From: Pseudomonas sp. HN11
Lineage (GTDB): Bacteria; Pseudomonadota; Gammaproteobacteria; Pseudomonadales; Pseudomonadaceae
Length of the DNA stretch: 64,000 nt
Direction: 5' to 3'
Assembly: GCF_021390155.1 (NCBI RefSeq)
Contig: NZ_CP089985.1
Location: 2,305,001 to 2,369,000 of the forward strand
This document shows positions 34,882 to 43,688 of this stretch, one piece after another. A program made the translations under genes and the position numbers. Within the stretch, counting starts at the first letter, position 1. Each line of letters opens with the position of its first letter. The notes beneath the pieces were generated by a model, which made no database searches, was not told the DNA's origin, and was given only the letters and a program-made list of their open reading frames with translations.

Positions 34882-35844
34882 ATGACCCCATCCTCCGTTC
34901 AGCCACCTCTTGAGCCGCAGTCCGTCTGCCATCCCATCACCCGCAGCGCGATTTTCATGGTTGCCACGGTCGCCCCCGGCAGTGAAGACACGGTGCGTGG
35001 CTGGTGCGCGGACATCGCCGGCCTGGTGCGTTCGGTGGGCAAGCGCGTGCCGGCGGGCAATCTGACCTGCGTCTGCGGGTTTGGCTCGGACGCGTGGGAC
35101 CGGCTGTTCGGCGCACCGCGCCCGGCGGCGCTGCATCCGTTTCGCGAATTCGGCGTGGAAGGGCGCATGGCCGTGTCGACACCGGGGGATATCCTGTTGC
35201 ATATCCGCGCCGAACAGATGGACCTGTGCTTCGAACTGGCCACCCACGTGATGGCGGCCCTGGGCGACAGCGTGAAGGTGGTGGATGAGGTCCAGGGTTT
35301 CCGCTATTTCGACATGCGCAGCATCATCGGCTTTGTCGACGGCACCGAGAACCCGGTGGGGCGCAAGGCCGAAGGGTTCACCATTGTCGGTGATGAAGAC
35401 AACGAATTTCGCGGTGGAAGCTATGTGCTGGTGCAAAAGTACCTGCACAACATGACGGCCTGGAACGGCCTGACGGTGGAGGCCCAGGAAAAGGTGATCG
35501 GACGTACCAAGCTGTCGGATATCGAATTGGACGAAGCGACCAAACCGAGCAATTCCCACAGTGCGCTGACGGTTATCACCGACAGGAACGGCGAAGAAGT
35601 GAAGATCCTGCGCGACAACATGCCTTTCGGCCGCCCCGGTGCCGGCGAGTTCGGCACTTACTTCATCGGCTATGCGCGCTCGCCGGAGCCTCTGGAGTTG
35701 ATGCTGGAAAACATGTTCGTCGGCCGTCCGGTCGGTAACTATGACCGCCTGCTCGATTTCAGCACAGCGGTCACCGGTGGCCTGTTTTTCGTGCCTTCGG
35801 CCGACCTGCTGGAAGAGCTGGCCGAGCGTGAGCCACAGGCTTAA
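34882..35844 (+). CDS. DyP-type haem peroxidase
   Basis: A 320-residue dye-decolourising peroxidase of the YfeX-like (B) class. The catalytic Asp lies in the family signature GFVDGTENP (about 149-157), the haem-ligand His in the NSHSAL region, and the distal Arg in YARSPEPLELMLENMF. No signal peptide and no encapsulin gene nearby, so it is cytosolic. It uses peroxide to oxidise various reductants. Its stop codon overlaps that of uppP on the other strand. Confidence 0.93.
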   Translation: MTPSSVQPPLEPQSVCHPITRSAIFMVATVAPGSEDTVRGWCADIAGLVRSVGKRVPAGNLTCVCGFGSDAWDRLFGAPRPAALHPFREFGVEGRMAVSTPGDILLHIRAEQMDLCFELATHVMAALGDSVKVVDEVQGFRYFDMRSIIGFVDGTENPVGRKAEGFTIVGDEDNEFRGGSYVLVQKYLHNMTAWNGLTVEAQEKVIGRTKLSDIELDEATKPSNSHSALTVITDRNGEEVKILRDNMPFGRPGAGEFGTYFIGYARSPEPLELMLENMFVGRPVGNYDRLLDFSTAVTGGLFFVPSADLLEELAEREPQA

Positions 35845-36713
35845 GCCAGCAACCCGCCGCTGACCGCCACAATCAGGAAGATTCCCAGCAACGCGCGATA
35901 GATCACAAATGGCCAGGTGGAGAACCGCTCCAAAAACTTCATCAGGCCCCAGATCGCAAAAAACGCCGAGATGCTCGCGACCACCAGGCCGAACAGCAAA
36001 TGCGGCCAGGCATGCGCGGGCATATCGGCGTGCAGCAGTACCCACAGTTCCTTCAGGCCGGCGAGGGCGATGGCGGGCAAGCCGAGCAGGAAGGAGAATC
36101 GCGCGGCTTCCTCACGCTTGAAGTTGAGGAACAGCGCGGCGGTGAGGGTGGAGCCGGAACGCGAAACCCCCGGAATCAGCGCGCCAATCTGCGCAATACC
36201 CACGATCAACGCATCCCGCAGGCGCATCTCACTCATCTCGCGGGTGTGGCGTGCGCGCAGTTCGGCCACCGCCAGCAGCACGGCCATGACCACGCAGGAT
36301 ATGCCAATCACCATCAGCCCACGCAACGGCGAGTTGCAAGCGTTCAGGGTTGAAGACAGCGCCAGGCCGGCGATGCCGATGGGGAGGGTCGCCAGCACAA
36401 TCGCCACCGCCAGCTTGAACCAGCGATCGTTGTAGTCACCCCGGCGCACCGCACCGATGCTGCCGGTCGTCACCTGGCGCACATCCCGCCAGAAGTAACT
36501 GACCACCGCCGCCAGCGCCGCCAATTGCATGGCCGCGGAAAACGCCGAGCCGGGGTCCTGCCAGCCGAGCAGGGCGGGCACCACGCGCATATGGGCGGTG
36601 GACGACACCGGTAGCAGCTCGGTAATGCCCTGGATCACGCCCAGGATGAAAATCTGCAGGTAATCCAGGGAGGCAAAACCCACGTCCAGGCCGGCGGTAC
36701 AGGCGTTTGTCAA
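35841..36713 (-). CDS. uppP: Undecaprenyl-diphosphatase (UppP/BacA)
   Basis: A 290-residue integral membrane phosphatase that recycles the lipid carrier of cell-wall synthesis. Motif 1 reads VIQGITELLPVSSTAHM (the usual form is EFLPVSSTGH) and motif 2 reads PGVSRSGST, with the catalytic Ser/Arg. About seven hydrophobic segments are visible. No ATG is available at the right place. A TTG at 36713 is preceded by AAGGA at an eight-base distance and is preferred over a GTG at 36683 without ribosome site. The variant motif 1 suggests a paralogue rather than the housekeeping copy. Confidence 0.88.
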   Translation of the reverse strand: MTNACTAGLDVGFASLDYLQIFILGVIQGITELLPVSSTAHMRVVPALLGWQDPGSAFSAAMQLAALAAVVSYFWRDVRQVTTGSIGAVRRGDYNDRWFKLAVAIVLATLPIGIAGLALSSTLNACNSPLRGLMVIGISCVVMAVLLAVAELRARHTREMSEMRLRDALIVGIAQIGALIPGVSRSGSTLTAALFLNFKREEAARFSFLLGLPAIALAGLKELWVLLHADMPAHAWPHLLFGLVVASISAFFAIWGLMKFLERFSTWPFVIYRALLGIFLIVAVSGGLLA

Positions 36714-36892
36714 AATACGTGTCCTTGAAAGAGAGCGGCAATTTCGCGGAGTTTATTCGAAATGTTTCAGGGTTTCGGCAGAGGCAACACCTATTTGCAA
36801 TCGGTTCAGCAAGTAGAAAGGTTGGCCGCACTCTTGGCCTGTCCACCGGTTTTGTGAACAATGGCGCCCTGTTTTTTTTCACCGAGAGTCTC

Positions 36893-37399
36893 ATGCCCGA
36901 AGTCACCGTCGAATTGATCCAGACCGGCCCGGAGCACGCCGAGCTGATCCGCAATCTTTACCAGTACTACGCCTATGAATCATCGGACTGGGAACAGGAA
37001 GATGTCGAGGCTGATGGCCGTTTCTATATCCATGACGAACACTTGACCCGTTACTGGCAGGACCCGCAATGGAGCGCCAACCTGCTGTTGGTCGATGGCT
37101 ATATCGCGGGTTTCCTGTTGATCGAAGGCAGCGAGCTACCGGGCATCGACGCCCTGGAGCTGGCCGATTTATTTGTCCTCAAGCGTTACCGCCGCAAAGG
37201 TATCGGGCGCGCCATCGCCAGCCAGGTACTGTGCAGCGGCGAGGCGGATTGGCTGGTGCGCTTCTACGATCAGGACGAAGTGTCCCAGGCGTTCTGGCGC
37301 ACGGTGCTGGATAACCTGCCGCGCCCGGTGCAGACGATTGAGCTCGACGATGACCCGCAGTTGGTGAGTTACCTGATTACGCGGGCGGCGCTGCATTGA
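36893..37399 (+). CDS. GNAT-family N-acetyltransferase
   Basis: A 168-residue acetyltransferase. The acetyl-CoA site is in LADLFVLKRYRRKGIGRAIASQVL (the R/Q-x-x-G-x-G/A motif is RRKGIG). A conserved start pattern (LIRNLYQYYAYESSDWE) is seen in many pseudomonad homologues. The acceptor is unknown. The ATG at 36893 is chosen over a long upstream frame that overlaps the uppP start. Its 3' end overlaps the end of the GlxA-type regulator gene. Confidence 0.88.
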   Translation: MPEVTVELIQTGPEHAELIRNLYQYYAYESSDWEQEDVEADGRFYIHDEHLTRYWQDPQWSANLLLVDGYIAGFLLIEGSELPGIDALELADLFVLKRYRRKGIGRAIASQVLCSGEADWLVRFYDQDEVSQAFWRTVLDNLPRPVQTIELDDDPQLVSYLITRAALH

Positions 37400-38321
37400 A
37401 CGCCTGCTGCATCACCTGCGGCGGCTGCCCGAACGCCCTTAAAAACGCCTGGCGCATGCGCTCGCGATCACCAAACCCGGTTTCGCGGGCGACCACTTCG
37501 ACCGGATGGCGACTGGTTTCCATCAGCGCCCGGGCGGCTTCTACCCGCAGGGACTCGACGGCCTTGGCCGGCGTCTGGCCGGTTTCCTCACGGAACACCC
37601 GACTGAACTGGCGCGGGCTCAGCCGGGCGACATCGGCCAGGGCTTCCACCGACAAGTCGTGGGTCAGGTTCTCGCGGGCGTAGGCCAGGGCCAGTTGCAC
37701 GCGGTCCGATTTCGGGTCCAGCTCCAACAGCGCCGACAGCTGTGATTGCTCACTGCCCCGGCGCTGGGCAATCACCAGCTTGCGTGCAATGCGCCGGGCC
37801 AGATCGCTGCCCAGGTCGTTTTCAACCATTGCCAGTGCCAGGTCCACCCCGGCACTCATGCCGGCGCCGGTCCACACCTGGCCGTCCACCACGAACAGCT
37901 TGTCTTCTTCCAGGCGGATAGCCGGGTAGCGCTTGCGAAAGGCGGGCGCGTGAATCCAGTGGGTGGTGGTGCGCTTGCCCTCCAGCAAACCCGCTTCGGC
38001 CAGCACAAAGATGCCCATGCACAACGAGGCGACGCGCCGCGACTGAGCGGAGGCGGCCTTGACCCGTTCCAGCAGGTTGGCCTCCGGCAGGCGGAATTCC
38101 ATATAGCCGCTGACGATTAGCGTGTCGTAGCCTTCGGCCCGAATAGGGGTGGTGTTCACCGAGAACCCTTGCGAGGCCATCACTGCGCCGCCGCTTTCCG
38201 ACACCAGGTGAAATTCATAGGCCGGCTCGCCCCGCAACAGGTTCGCACATTCAAACACCGAGCCCACGCTGAGGCTCAGGCATTCGAAATTCGGGTAAAC
38301 CAGTAGCGCAACGCTGTGCAT
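37377..38321 (-). CDS. GlxA-family regulator (DJ-1/PfpI domain plus AraC HTH)
   Basis: A 314-residue protein. The N-terminal half (about 1-165) is a DJ-1/PfpI-like domain whose elbow reads VASLCMGIFVLAEAGLL, with Cys kept. The C-terminal half has the AraC double HTH (LSVEALADVARLSPRQFSRVFREETGQTPAKAVE and the final VARETGFGDRERMRQAF). The ATG at 38321 has GGAG; an upstream extension of 25 residues has no ribosome site. It is divergent from the PfpI-like gene at 38482, with an inverted repeat between them, and probably controls it. Confidence 0.92.
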   Translation of the reverse strand: MHSVALLVYPNFECLSLSVGSVFECANLLRGEPAYEFHLVSESGGAVMASQGFSVNTTPIRAEGYDTLIVSGYMEFRLPEANLLERVKAASAQSRRVASLCMGIFVLAEAGLLEGKRTTTHWIHAPAFRKRYPAIRLEEDKLFVVDGQVWTGAGMSAGVDLALAMVENDLGSDLARRIARKLVIAQRRGSEQSQLSALLELDPKSDRVQLALAYARENLTHDLSVEALADVARLSPRQFSRVFREETGQTPAKAVESLRVEAARALMETSRHPVEVVARETGFGDRERMRQAFLRAFGQPPQVMQQAFNAAPPA

Positions 38322-38391
38322 CGTGTTTCTCCAGGGTGGCAGGGGAGCGGGGATTGTCGGCGGCTGGTGGGGAAACGGCAACTGCCATCGG

Positions 38392-38420
38392 GTCATGTCC
38401 GAAATCCTTGCGGATATGAC
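38392..38420. promoter_or_regulatory. Inverted repeat between GlxA-type regulator and PfpI-like gene
   Basis: GTCATGTCCG (38392-38401) and CGGATATGAC (38411-38420) pair at nine of ten positions around a nine-base spacer. Placement suggests an operator for the divergent pair. Confidence 0.45.
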
Positions 38421-38481
38421 GTTGTGAGGCGAGGTCCAGGCTTCTAAGCTTCAACCCACAGTCATCCCGAGGCACTCGACA

Positions 38482-39159
38482 ATGAAAGTTTTGATGGTAT
38501 TGACCTCTCACGATCAGTTGGGCAACACCGGCCGCAAGACCGGCTTCTGGCTCGAAGAGTTTGCCGCACCCTATTACGCGTTCAAGGACGCCGGCGCCGA
38601 GATCGTGCTGGCTTCACCGGCCGGTGGCCAGCCGCCGCTGGACCCGGTGAGCGACCAGCCGGACTTCCAGACCGAGCAGACCCATCGCTTCGCTGCCGAC
38701 CCGGCTGCCCAGCTGGCCCTGGCCACCACGCTGAAACTGGACTCGGTCAACGCCGACGATTTCGATACCGTGTTCTACCCGGGCGGCCACGGCCCGCTGT
38801 GGGACCTGGCGGAGTCGCCGGTGTCGATTGCCCTGATCGAGTCCTTTGAGCGAGCTGGCAAGCCGATCGGGTTTGTCTGCCACGCACCGGGCGCCTTGCG
38901 TCATGTCAAGGCGGTCAATGGCGACCCGTTGGTCAAGGGTCGTCGCGTCACCGGGTTCTCCAACTCGGAAGAGGCGGCGGTGGAGTTGACTGATGTGGTG
39001 CCGTTCCTGGTGGAAGATGAATTCAAGAAGTTGGGCGGTCTTTATGAGAAAGGCGCTGACTGGCAATCCTTTGTCATCACAGATGGCCTGTTGATCACCG
39101 GGCAAAACCCTGGCAGTTCCAGTGACGTCGCTAAAGCCTTGCTGAAACTCACCGCTTAA
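38482..39159 (+). CDS. DJ-1/PfpI-family protein (Hsp31-like, class I amidotransferase fold)
   Basis: A 225-residue cytosolic protein. The nucleophile elbow is PIGFVCHAPGALRHV, with the conserved Cys and following His. The start VLMVLTSHDQLGNTGRKTGFWLEEFAAPYYAF carries the Glu that pairs with it. Members act as glyoxalase III, deglycase-like or chaperone proteins under stress. Good SD (GAGG). Control by the divergent GlxA-type regulator is likely. A hairpin follows the gene. Confidence 0.9.
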   Translation: MKVLMVLTSHDQLGNTGRKTGFWLEEFAAPYYAFKDAGAEIVLASPAGGQPPLDPVSDQPDFQTEQTHRFAADPAAQLALATTLKLDSVNADDFDTVFYPGGHGPLWDLAESPVSIALIESFERAGKPIGFVCHAPGALRHVKAVNGDPLVKGRRVTGFSNSEEAAVELTDVVPFLVEDEFKKLGGLYEKGADWQSFVITDGLLITGQNPGSSSDVAKALLKLTA

Positions 39160-39178
39160 TTCAATAAACCGCTTCGTG

Positions 39179-39206
39179 CATTGGCGACTTGTAGAAGTCG
39201 CCAATG
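39179..39206 (+). terminator. Hairpin after PfpI-like gene
   Basis: Two perfect 12-base arms (39179-39190 and 39195-39206) around GTAG. Only a short CTTT follows, so termination may be weak. Confidence 0.55.
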
Positions 39207-39238
39207 CTTTAGCGTGTCCAGAATTTGGAAATCTTTAA

Positions 39239-40363
39239 ATGACTCACGATGTTTTAAGTACCCCCGTAAAGCTGGGCCACCATACACTGAACAACCGTAT
39301 TGTCTTGCCGCCGTTGACGCGTCAGCGCAGCGCCCAACCGGGTGATATCGCGACCGAGTTGATGGCCGAGTATTACCGCCAGCGTGCCAGTGCCGGTTTC
39401 ATGGTCAGCGAGGGCACGCAGATTGAGCCGCGTGGCCAGGGCTATGCCTGGACGCCGGGTATTTACACCCCGGCGCAGATCGATGGCTGGCGCAAGGTCA
39501 CCGACGCGGTGCATGCCGAGGGTGGGGTGATCTTCGCCCAGTTGTGGCATGTGGGCCGGGTGTCCCATAACGCATTGCAGCCCGACGGCGCGGCACCGGT
39601 TGCACCGTCTGCGCTGCCGGCTCTGCAAGCCAAAGCCTTCATCGAAACGGCGCCGGGGGAGGGTGAGTTGAAGCAGCCGCCGGTGCCACGTGCGTTGGCC
39701 ACGCAGGAGGTCAAGGAATTGGTCGGGCGATACGCCCAAGCGGCACGCAATGCGCTGGATGCGGGGTTTGATGGGGTGGAAATCCATTCGGCCAATGGCT
39801 ACCTGGTGAACCAGTTCATCTCGGCGCATGCCAATCAGCGCGACGATGAATACGGTGGCTCGTTGGAAAACCGCTTGCGTTTCCTGCGCGAGATTGTTGA
39901 GGCGGTGAGTGCCGTGGTCGGGCCGGAACGCCTGGGGGTGCGCTTCTCGCCGTTGTTCAGCGGCACCGATCAGGACCGCGTGTACATCGGCCTGGTGGAA
40001 GACGACCCGCACCACACCTACCTCGAAGCGATCAAGGTGCTGGAAGCGTCGGGCATCGCCTACGTCTCCATCGCCGAAGCCGACTGGGACAACGCCCCGG
40101 TGTTGCCCGAATCATTCCGTCGCGCGGCGCGCGACACCTTCAGTGGACGGATCATCTATGCGGGCCGCTACACCGCTGAGCGCGGTGCTGCTCTGGTCAA
40201 CGCGGGACTGGCGGATTTGATTGCGTTCGGGCGGCCGTTCATTGCCAACCCGGACCTGCCGCAGCGCATTTTCAATGGCTGGCCGTTGAATCCGTTGCGG
40301 GTGGACGGGATGTACGGCGGTGGTGCAGCGGGCTATATCGACTACCCCGCCTACTCAGACTGA
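39239..40363 (+). CDS. Old yellow enzyme, alkene reductase (NemA-like class)
   Basis: A 374-residue FMN ene-reductase of the classical class. The substrate-binding His/Asn pair is in GVEIHSANGYLVNQF, FMN contacts in VLPPLTRQRSAQPG, and DEYGGSLENRLRFLREIVEAV and FGRPFIANPDLPQRI are family blocks. It belongs to a different class from XenA at 4581, which has His/His. It reduces activated alkenes or nitroesters with NAD(P)H. SD is weak (GGAAA). Confidence 0.94.
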   Translation: MTHDVLSTPVKLGHHTLNNRIVLPPLTRQRSAQPGDIATELMAEYYRQRASAGFMVSEGTQIEPRGQGYAWTPGIYTPAQIDGWRKVTDAVHAEGGVIFAQLWHVGRVSHNALQPDGAAPVAPSALPALQAKAFIETAPGEGELKQPPVPRALATQEVKELVGRYAQAARNALDAGFDGVEIHSANGYLVNQFISAHANQRDDEYGGSLENRLRFLREIVEAVSAVVGPERLGVRFSPLFSGTDQDRVYIGLVEDDPHHTYLEAIKVLEASGIAYVSIAEADWDNAPVLPESFRRAARDTFSGRIIYAGRYTAERGAALVNAGLADLIAFGRPFIANPDLPQRIFNGWPLNPLRVDGMYGGGAAGYIDYPAYSD

Positions 40364-40395
40364 GCCCCACCGCCTGTAGGCGCCGGCGGGCCTGT

Positions 40396-41394
40396 CTATT
40401 CGACTCGCAATACGATCTTGCCAATATGATCACCACCCTCCATCCGCGCATGGGCCTGGGCGGCGTCGGTGTATTCGTACACTTTGTCGATCATCGGCAG
40501 GCACCGCCCGGCGGCCAGCACCGGCCACACGTATTCGCGTAGCTGTTCGGCAATCGCGGCCTTTTCATCCTTGGTGCGTGCGCGCAACAGTGAGCCGGTG
40601 ACCACCGCGCGTTTAGCAAGGATGCTCAGCAGATCGACATCGTTCGCCTTGCCGCCCCCGAGGAAGCCCAGCATCACCAAGTGACCGTCCATGGCCAGGG
40701 ACTTGATGTTGTGGTTCAGGTAGGAGGCGCCCATGATGTCGAGGATCACGTTCATGCCTTCATCACCGGTCCTCTTGGCAATGACCTCGGCAAAGTCCTG
40801 CTCGCGATAATTGATCGGCTCGGCGCCCAGCTTGGCAATCGCAGCACATTTGTAGGCGCTGCCGGCGGTGGCGAAAGCCTGGATGCCGAACTCGCGACAT
40901 AGCATCAAGGCGGTGGTGCCGATGCCACTGGTGCCGCCGTGGATCAGCACGCGCTGACCTTTGTGCGCGCCACCGAGGCCGAACAGGTTGGCCCACACGG
41001 TAAAGAAAGTCTCTGGCACGGCCGCCGCTTGAATCCAGTCCATGCCCTCCGGGACCGGCAGGGCCTGGGTGGCCGGTACGGCGCAAAATTGCGCGTAGCC
41101 GCCGCCATTGGTCAGCGCGCAGACCTTGTCGCCGACCGCGTACTCGCTCACGCCATCGCCCAGGGCGACGACTTCACCGGCCACTTCCAATCCTGGAATC
41201 GGGCTCATGCCGGGTTTCATCGGGTACTTGCCGGCGCGCTGCAGGGCGTCAGGGCGGTTGACCCCGGCGGCATGCACGCGGATCAGGATCTCGCCGGGAC
41301 CTGCGACCGGCACATCGGCCCGGCGTGGTTGCAGCACTTCAGGCCCGCCTGGGGTGGTGATTTCGATCAGGGTCATTTCTTGAGGAAGCGTCAT
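40396..41394 (-). CDS. NAD(P)H:quinone oxidoreductase (zinc-free MDR family, PIG3-like)
   Basis: A 332-residue medium-chain reductase of the quinone-reductase branch. The GroES-like part has HAAGVNRPDALQRAGKYPM and PGLEVAGEVVALG; the cofactor fold has HGGTSGIGTTALMLCREFG. Zinc ligands are missing, as usual for the branch. It starts within the stop of the upstream MFS gene (ATGA), so the two form an operon. It likely reduces quinones or enones. Confidence 0.92.
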   Translation of the reverse strand: MTLPQEMTLIEITTPGGPEVLQPRRADVPVAGPGEILIRVHAAGVNRPDALQRAGKYPMKPGMSPIPGLEVAGEVVALGDGVSEYAVGDKVCALTNGGGYAQFCAVPATQALPVPEGMDWIQAAAVPETFFTVWANLFGLGGAHKGQRVLIHGGTSGIGTTALMLCREFGIQAFATAGSAYKCAAIAKLGAEPINYREQDFAEVIAKRTGDEGMNVILDIMGASYLNHNIKSLAMDGHLVMLGFLGGGKANDVDLLSILAKRAVVTGSLLRARTKDEKAAIAEQLREYVWPVLAAGRCLPMIDKVYEYTDAAQAHARMEGGDHIGKIVLRVE

Positions 41395-42623
41395 TTCAGA
41401 TTACCTGCAGCGATGAGCGTATGGGTTGGGACCGTGTCGAGCGGTCGACGGTTCAGCATAATCATGCCCAGTTCCAGGGCCAGTGCGACCACGATGGCGC
41501 CTGCGGCGATCATGAACAGCAGCGCGTGCTGGCCGCCGCTGCTGTTGAACAGCGCCGAGTAGGCAAATCCGGACAGTGCCTGGAACGTCGCAAAGGACAC
41601 GGTGGCGCGGCTCCATGCCACCTGTTGCTGATGATGGTTGGGCAGCAGTTCATGCACCCGCGCCAGTGCCAGCGGCACGATGCCCGGTGGGAAGGAGCCG
41701 AGGATCACGGCAAGCACCGCCAGGGCGGTAAATGAACCGGAAAACGGCAACAGGCCGATTGCAAGCGCCTGCACCGCCAGCACCACGCGGATGCTCCAGC
41801 GTGCTCCGAGTTTGTCGGCGAGGAAACCATAGGTGACCGGGCCCACAATCGCCCCCAGGCCGTACATCACCCAGATCATTGCACCGATATGCGCACCGTC
41901 GCCCAGCCCGCGGGCCACGTAATCCACCAGGAACACCATCGCCGGCACCAGGCCCGCGGCCATGAAGGCGTATTGAGCGAACAACAGGTAAACGCCGGAA
42001 GGCATCCGTGCCGAGGTGTCCGAGGGTGCCAATGCTTCATGCTGCGTGCCAGCGGGCCAGGCGAACCAACTGGCCGCCGTCAGGACCAGCGCCAACAGGC
42101 CGAGGCCAAACCAGGTCTGTTGCAGACCCAGGCTCAACAGCGGGGGTACGAGCGTGCCGGAGCCGGCAATGCCCAGGCCAATCCCCAGGAATATTGCACC
42201 ACTGGCCAGGCCGCGTCGTGCCGCCGGAACATGCGGCAGTACGGTGGCGGCCACCAGCACCATGATTGCGCCACCGGCAATTCCGGACAGCAGGCGCCAG
42301 GCGAAGAACCACACCACCGACAGCGGGAACCCGCAGGCAAAGAACGCCAGTGTCACCGCCACCATCATGATGCGCAGGGCGGTTTTGTTGGAGGTGCGCT
42401 GGGCGATGGGTCGGCCGATCAGCGCACCGATCAGGTAGCCCACCAGGTTCGCGGCACCGAGGTAGACCACGTCATTCGCCGAAAACCACTGAGCCTGGAT
42501 CAGCGTTGGAATCAGCGGTGTATAGGCGAAGCGTGCCAGGCCGATGCTGACCAGGCTGGCGCACAGGCCGGCGAAGATGGGAAGCCAGATTGAGCGGCGC
42601 AGTGATGCGTGAGTGTCGAGCAT
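41391..42623 (-). CDS. YbfB/YjiJ-family MFS transporter
   Basis: A 410-residue carrier with 12 hydrophobic segments. The start SLVSIGLARFAYTPLIPTLI and NLVGYLIGALIGRPIA are markers of the YbfB/YjiJ group, whose substrates are unknown. It is first gene of the operon with the quinone reductase and divergent from a LysR regulator, which probably controls it. Export of a reactive compound handled by the reductase is a reasonable guess. Confidence 0.9.
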   Translation of the reverse strand: MLDTHASLRRSIWLPIFAGLCASLVSIGLARFAYTPLIPTLIQAQWFSANDVVYLGAANLVGYLIGALIGRPIAQRTSNKTALRIMMVAVTLAFFACGFPLSVVWFFAWRLLSGIAGGAIMVLVAATVLPHVPAARRGLASGAIFLGIGLGIAGSGTLVPPLLSLGLQQTWFGLGLLALVLTAASWFAWPAGTQHEALAPSDTSARMPSGVYLLFAQYAFMAAGLVPAMVFLVDYVARGLGDGAHIGAMIWVMYGLGAIVGPVTYGFLADKLGARWSIRVVLAVQALAIGLLPFSGSFTALAVLAVILGSFPPGIVPLALARVHELLPNHHQQQVAWSRATVSFATFQALSGFAYSALFNSSGGQHALLFMIAAGAIVVALALELGMIMLNRRPLDTVPTHTLIAAGNLK

Positions 42624-42673
42624 GATGGCAGTCCTGGGTATTTTTCTCTGGCGCCCAGCATATCCAGGTTTAT

Positions 42674-42722
42674 TGATGCAATAATGCTGCGATTACACGG
42701 CGCACTGATGCATATATGCAGC
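42674..42722. promoter_or_regulatory. Paired LysR-type sites between MFS operon and lysR gene
   Basis: TGATGCAATAATGCTGC (42674-42690) and TGATGCATATATGCAGC (42706-42722) agree at 13 of 17 bases and start 32 bases apart, about three helix turns. The second contains the perfect palindrome TGCATATATGCA. This is the usual layout of recognition and activation sites for LysR proteins. Confidence 0.55.
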
Positions 42723-42735
42723 AATGGGGGCAGGC

Positions 42736-43611
42736 ATGAATTGGGATGATGCCCGGGTCTTTCTGGCAGTCTGCCGCGAATCAACGCTGCGCGGCGCCGC
42801 ACGGATACTGGGTGTGGATCAGGCCACGGTGGGTCGACGGATCAACGCCCTGGAGAAGTCCTTGAGCGCCACCTTGTTCCTGCGCACGTCCGAGGGCTAT
42901 GCGCTGACGGCAGTGGGCGAGGCTGCCTTGCTTTCGGTGGAAAAAATGGAGCGTTCGGCCCTCGACCTGGAGCGTCAGATCCAGGGCCTGGATGCCCGCC
43001 TGACCGGCACCGTGCGCGTCAGTACCACCGACTCTCTGGCCATCGACTTTTTGATCCCGGCCATCGCTTGCCTACATCGCAAACACGCCGACGTACGCGT
43101 GCAACTGGATGCCTCCACCCAGATCCTCAGCCTGGCCAAGCGCGAGGCTGACATTGCCGTGCGCAATACCCGCCCCGACAACCCCGACCTGATCGCCCGG
43201 CGCATTGCCCGTTGGCCGGTCGGGCTGTTCGCATCGCAAGGCTACATCGACCGCCACGGCTTGCCTGCGCCGGGTAGCCTGTTCGAAGGCCACGACCTGG
43301 TGGTGTACCAGCCCTACCTGCAAACCCAGAAAGACCTGACCCTGGTTTCTGAACCCCTGGGACGCGGGCGCATTGTCGCGGCCTTGAGTTCCAGCCTGCT
43401 GGTGCGTCGCTCCATTGCCGCCGGCATCGGCATCGGCGAGATTCCGGTGTACACCGGCGAACGTGACGGCCTGGTGCGCCTCTGGCCCGAGCGCACCCGG
43501 CCGCTGCCGTACGACGTGTGGCTGGTGACCCACGCCGACCTGCGCCATACCGCACGGGTGCGGGTGGTGATCGATGAGATCGTCGCGGCCTTTGCCGGCA
43601 CTGGGGACTGA
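42736..43611 (+). CDS. LysR-family transcriptional regulator
   Basis: A 291-residue regulator. The N-terminal HTH is typical (DARVFLAVCRESTLRGAARILGVDQATVGRRINALEKSL); the rest is the two-lobed effector domain, with GTVRVSTTDSLAIDFLIPAI at its start. It is divergent from the MFS/quinone reductase operon. The ATG at 42736 (MNWDDARVF) is preferred; an ATG four codons earlier lies against the operator and has no ribosome site. Confidence 0.92.
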   Translation: MNWDDARVFLAVCRESTLRGAARILGVDQATVGRRINALEKSLSATLFLRTSEGYALTAVGEAALLSVEKMERSALDLERQIQGLDARLTGTVRVSTTDSLAIDFLIPAIACLHRKHADVRVQLDASTQILSLAKREADIAVRNTRPDNPDLIARRIARWPVGLFASQGYIDRHGLPAPGSLFEGHDLVVYQPYLQTQKDLTLVSEPLGRGRIVAALSSSLLVRRSIAAGIGIGEIPVYTGERDGLVRLWPERTRPLPYDVWLVTHADLRHTARVRVVIDEIVAAFAGTGD

Positions 43612-43688
43612 GTTCAGCACAGGCTTGCAAGCGTGGGTGTGCCTTGATCGACACAATGGGCCTTTGTGTCAACCAACCGAGAGCACGT

